From JAEUMD01 sp050246945 (lineage in GTDB: Bacteria > Pseudomonadota > Alphaproteobacteria > Rhizobiales > Hyphomicrobiaceae): a stretch of 64,000 bases of DNA. The notes below the pieces were generated by a model. The model did not search any database, was not told the DNA's origin, and was given only the letters and a program-made list of their open reading frames with translations. The stretch's first letter is position 1. Every line of letters begins with the position of its first letter. This document shows positions 63,955-64,000 of the stretch, in pieces. The translations under genes were made by a program, and so were the position numbers. The stretch is from assembly GCA_050246945.1 (NCBI GenBank), contig JBFWVC010000001.1, forward strand, positions 335,322-399,321, written 5' to 3'.

Positions 63955-64000
63955 ATGGCGAACAGGTTTTGGTTGAGCGACGCGCAGTGGAGCGTGATCG
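63955..64000 (+). mobile_element. IS5-family transposase, first codons only
   Basis: ATG 63955 opens ANRFWLSDAQWSVI, the N-terminus of IS5/IS1182-type transposases that begin MANRFWLSDAQW. The window ends 15 codons in. About 120 bp separate it from the repeats; a terminal inverted repeat probably lies there (near 63880, CTCTAGGGTCCGAACCC), but I cannot confirm it without the other end. Confidence 0.7.

Overview
The window is high-GC alphaproteobacterial chromosome, most likely from the order Hyphomicrobiales (Rhizobiales). The grounds are the rpmH-rnpA-yidC-engB block near argB, and the presence of DUF1674, TadG-like, extensin-like, HtpX and RsmB-type genes in alphaproteobacterial form. Short palindromic repeats of one family are scattered between genes. 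I cannot place the genus.

Left part (1-15.2 kb) is mostly core. It has a partial rRNA methyltransferase, a three-gene exosortase cassette (protease-like transpeptidase, anchored partner, small glycine-rich target with a C-terminal sorting signal), argB, a large Clp-N/proline-rich/C-terminal-anchor protein, engB-yidC-rnpA-rpmH, then a DUF547 / TVP38 / FAD-disulfide-oxidoreductase set and a histidine kinase. A tRNA-Arg(ACG) follows at 15.16 kb. Immediately beside it sit two tandem toxin-immunity cassettes (15.2-17.6 kb). Each encodes a small RNase A-like toxin whose first 60 residues are almost the same, followed by an unrelated immunity candidate. The cassettes share identical 256-bp leaders and the same terminal hairpin, and are bounded by copies of a 9-bp sequence that is also the tRNA 3' end. 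This is the most unusual feature of the window.

Middle part (17.7-50 kb) is accessory and partly decayed. It holds an itaconate-type (rip/ich-ict-ccl-like) locus: a LysR regulator divergent from MaoC-like hydratase, acyl-CoA dehydrogenase and CaiB-type CoA-transferase genes, plus a DctPQM TRAP transporter. The lyase gene that should end the pathway survives as only 23 codons, fused to the 3' remnant of a dihydrolipoamide dehydrogenase gene. Then come a nonsense-mutated integrase, small secreted and membrane proteins, a broken DedA gene, a NicO-type metal permease divergent from a DMT transporter with a histidine-rich tail, a broken hydrolase and a membrane alpha/beta hydrolase. A type I secretion pair (ABC + HlyD), a LuxR regulator and a 1436-aa RTX/VCBS/FG-GAP surface protein form one functional unit. 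Beside it are a double-glycine-leader peptide gene and an ArdC antirestriction remnant.

Right part (49.2-64 kb) returns to mostly ordinary chromosome: IclR regulator, GMC oxidoreductase, zinc alcohol dehydrogenase, EVE-domain protein, lysine methyltransferase-like protein, DUF1761, acetyl-CoA synthetase, extensin-like protein, TadG-like vWA protein, DUF1674, HtpX and RsmB. It ends in two palindromic repeats and the first codons of an IS5-type transposase. All calls are from reading the sequence and family knowledge; no database search was run.
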